A DNA stretch of 64,000 nucleotides, from contig CM075858.1 in the NCBI GenBank assembly GCA_037975125.1, positions 66,998,140 to 67,062,139 on the forward strand, read 5' to 3'. This document shows, in pieces, positions 51,400 to 64,000 of this stretch (position 1 is the first letter of the stretch; each line of letters begins with the position of its first letter). Source of the DNA: Latrodectus hesperus. Lineage: Eukaryota > Arthropoda > Arachnida > Araneae > Theridiidae. The notes beneath the pieces are model-generated. The model was not told where the DNA came from. It saw only the letters and a program-made list of their open reading frames with translations, and made no database searches. Both the position numbers and the translations under genes were made by a program.

Positions 51400-53640
51400 A
51401 TGTATATTCTGTAGTAAGTAATAATTTTAAGTAATGCATTTAGTCAAGTAAGTAATTACTGTTTGGGATGTTGTATTTATTTCAATGTACGTTAAGCACA
51501 CCTAAATACATAAGGATCTTTGCAGAAGAATGGCTGGAAAATGAAATGTTTTGATAAATATTGTGTAACATCGATTTAAATAACATTTGATATTTTACAC
51601 ATGAAATAATATAATTTTTATATACAAATTCATCGATTAATACAGATTTTTTAATATTTCTGTATATACTGATATCATTCAGTTTGTATTTTTTAAATTT
51701 AATTTAAATATAACTCATTTATTTATTTCGATAATAATTTGTACATTATTTTAAAAATTACAAGTTCTATTAATCCTACAATGAAAATTCATTGAAAAAA
51801 ACTGTGATGCTTTATCTATATAATAATAAAATTTAATTGTCTGTTTTAAAATGATTGTTTAATATGATTTCATATTTTATAATAATAATTAAAATAGACA
51901 TCATTCATAATGAAGTATTTTAGGAGACATCAAATAGTTTTTTAAGATAAATTCCATTTTCCAATACAAAAATATCAATTTCAATCCATCCAATTCAAAA
52001 TCCATGGGCATTTATTCTAATCATAAAAATACTGGCATAAAATGAATAACACATTCTAAGTCACAAATTCTGATACAATGAATGTTTATATTTTTTGCCT
52101 TACTATTGCCACTTCTTTCTTTTTTCATACCTCAAATGACATAAAATATGATTTATCAGTATGCTTAACATAAGGATTCATTTACATTATGTAATCTGAT
52201 ACTATGTTTACTATACGAGATTATTTTTTCTTGAAATCTGAAATAACTTTCGTTATGTATTTACTTAACATATTTTTTGAATAACTGTTCAATATTCTTA
52301 TACATTGTGTACCAATCTTCAATGTAAGAAAAACTTGTTTATTTTAATACCTTATTTTTCTAAACTTTGATGCTTTGTATTTTATTTTAGCTTTAAAACC
52401 ATTGCTTTCACAAAATTGCATAAAATATTGCAGAACTATATTATAAGATTGAAGAGCATTGTTTGTATTAAAGTAGGGCAACTTTTCTATGTTTGGACAT
52501 ATAAAAAATCTCAAATATTGAAAAATAATGTCTCAGTTTTTAAATTAAATCTTATTATGTTCAACACCATTATTACAGAATATTCAAATATTTCACTGTC
52601 ATGTAATCTGATATTATTTTAAATGCTTTATATATTTATTTTTAATATTTTTATATTTCTGCTTAATTATATAATGTCTTCCATTGATATATAAATGAAT
52701 TTATTGTTTTAAAAAGCATTTTATATTTCAGTTTTTGAACTAAAATGTTTTGTTTTGACATGCATTTTAGTATTTTTTTTGTGAAAATTGATGCTCATAC
52801 CAAAAATCCCATAAAGTCGCGTGAACTAGAAGAGCCTTAATACAACATAGCATGGATTTGACTAATATTAGCATTTTTTTAAATTCTATTACAACATGAA
52901 TTCTGCAGGGCAATAGACAAATCCTTAATTGAATTATAGTCAAAGTTTTGAAATGCCGAAGAAATATATTGAGATGAATAAATGAACTGTCTGTTCATTT
53001 TGATTTTACAATTATCTTTACAGTAATTATCTTTGAGAATCACTTTGTACTTATTATTCACATCGATACTGGAACATTTATTTCAATTAAGTTTTATACT
53101 AAGATATTCCTCACAAAGGATAAAATGTGTTAATTAAATATTTAATTTAAAATATTTGTTTTTTGATTATTAAAAACACAAGTCTTCATACGTAGTTTCT
53201 TTCCCTTCATAAATCAATTGAAATTAAACATACATAAATATTATTTGTAATCTAAAATATGAAATCTTCTTCATAAATGCCAAATTCAATTCTTAATAAA
53301 CGCATTCTTACCCATTTACATTTATGAGTATTACAATGAATAATAAAATATATTAAAACGTCAATATAAATTTAGTAAGCTCAAATAAATTAAAAATTCC
53401 TCATTTTACAACCTTCTTCAGTTCATCAAACATAATCTCATATGAAGCAATAATTTTAATAGAAAGACATTTATAAAGAATTTCTTTAATTTATAAAGAT
53501 GAATTTAGATAATAAAAACAGTAAAGGTCATTTTTTCTGAAAAATAAATGGAAATTATGTTTAAGAAACAACAGGTGTTTCTGATATATTAAGAAAAATA
53601 TTGAATAAAGAAAAATTCGAATAAGTTGGGACACTTTTTT
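51400..53640. other. Upstream flank of gene B
   Basis: AT-rich DNA without recognised genes or elements. Immediately before the gene B start the sequence reads ATAAAAATGG, similar to the CTAAAAATGG at gene A. No clear TATA box at a proper distance was found. Confidence 0.5.
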
Positions 53641-53656
53641 AGTTCATAGCATAAAA

Positions 53657-64000
<10,344 letters not shown>

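Overview
The window is very AT-rich animal DNA with kilobase introns, long (AT)n microsatellites and insertions of Tc1/mariner and Ty3/gypsy elements. The transposon-encoded proteins look like those common in arthropod genomes, and I lean towards an arachnid such as a spider. That placement is inference and no single feature proves it. I saw no bacterial-style genes, rRNA, tRNA or CRISPR array.

The main content is two related secreted-protein genes on the + strand, built almost entirely from micro-exons. Gene A runs from 1551 to about 39.6 kb (or 41.0 kb with an alternative last exon). It has a 61-nt first exon coding a signal peptide, followed by about 30 tiny exons of 9 to 30 nt, mostly exactly 15 or 18 nt, plus one possible 3-nt exon. 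Each begins and ends in phase 1, has AG/GT borders, and keeps the frame open to a final stop. About 0.55 kb of coding sequence is spread over 38 kb. Gene B starts at 53657 and runs off the right edge. Its first eight exons match gene A in order and phase, and all but exons 3 and 4 match in length (61, 21, 12, 33, 15, 15, 15, 15 nt), with clear peptide similarity, so the two are tandem paralogues. In the second half of gene A, alternating 15-nt and 18-nt exons encode a degenerate 11-residue repeat rich in Ala, Val, Gly and Asp.

Layout: 1-1550 is upstream sequence with a TATA-like box. 1551-41150 is gene A; its introns hold nine long (AT)n tracts, a decayed mariner copy (23.6-24.5 kb), a 362-bp tandem duplication next to exon 27, several hairpins, a tiny insert with a 16-nt target duplication (21.8 kb), and a frameshifted DD34E Tc1-like transposon (37.0-38.4 kb, minus strand). 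41150-46000 is intergenic with no gene seen. 46.0-51.2 kb is a broken Ty3/gypsy retrotransposon on the minus strand (gag, zinc knuckle, protease, RT, RNase H, integrase, with stops and frameshifts; one possible LTR). 51.2-53.6 kb holds a compound microsatellite and nothing else recognised. 53657-64000 is the 5' part of gene B, interrupted in intron 8 by a 1.93-kb Tc1/mariner-superfamily transposon with an uninterrupted 359-residue transposase and roughly 275-bp terminal inverted repeats.

The product of genes A and B was not recognised. The architecture recalls the micro-exon genes of schistosomes and the bicycle effector genes of aphids (secreted products, symmetric micro-exons), but no sequence relationship to either is claimed.
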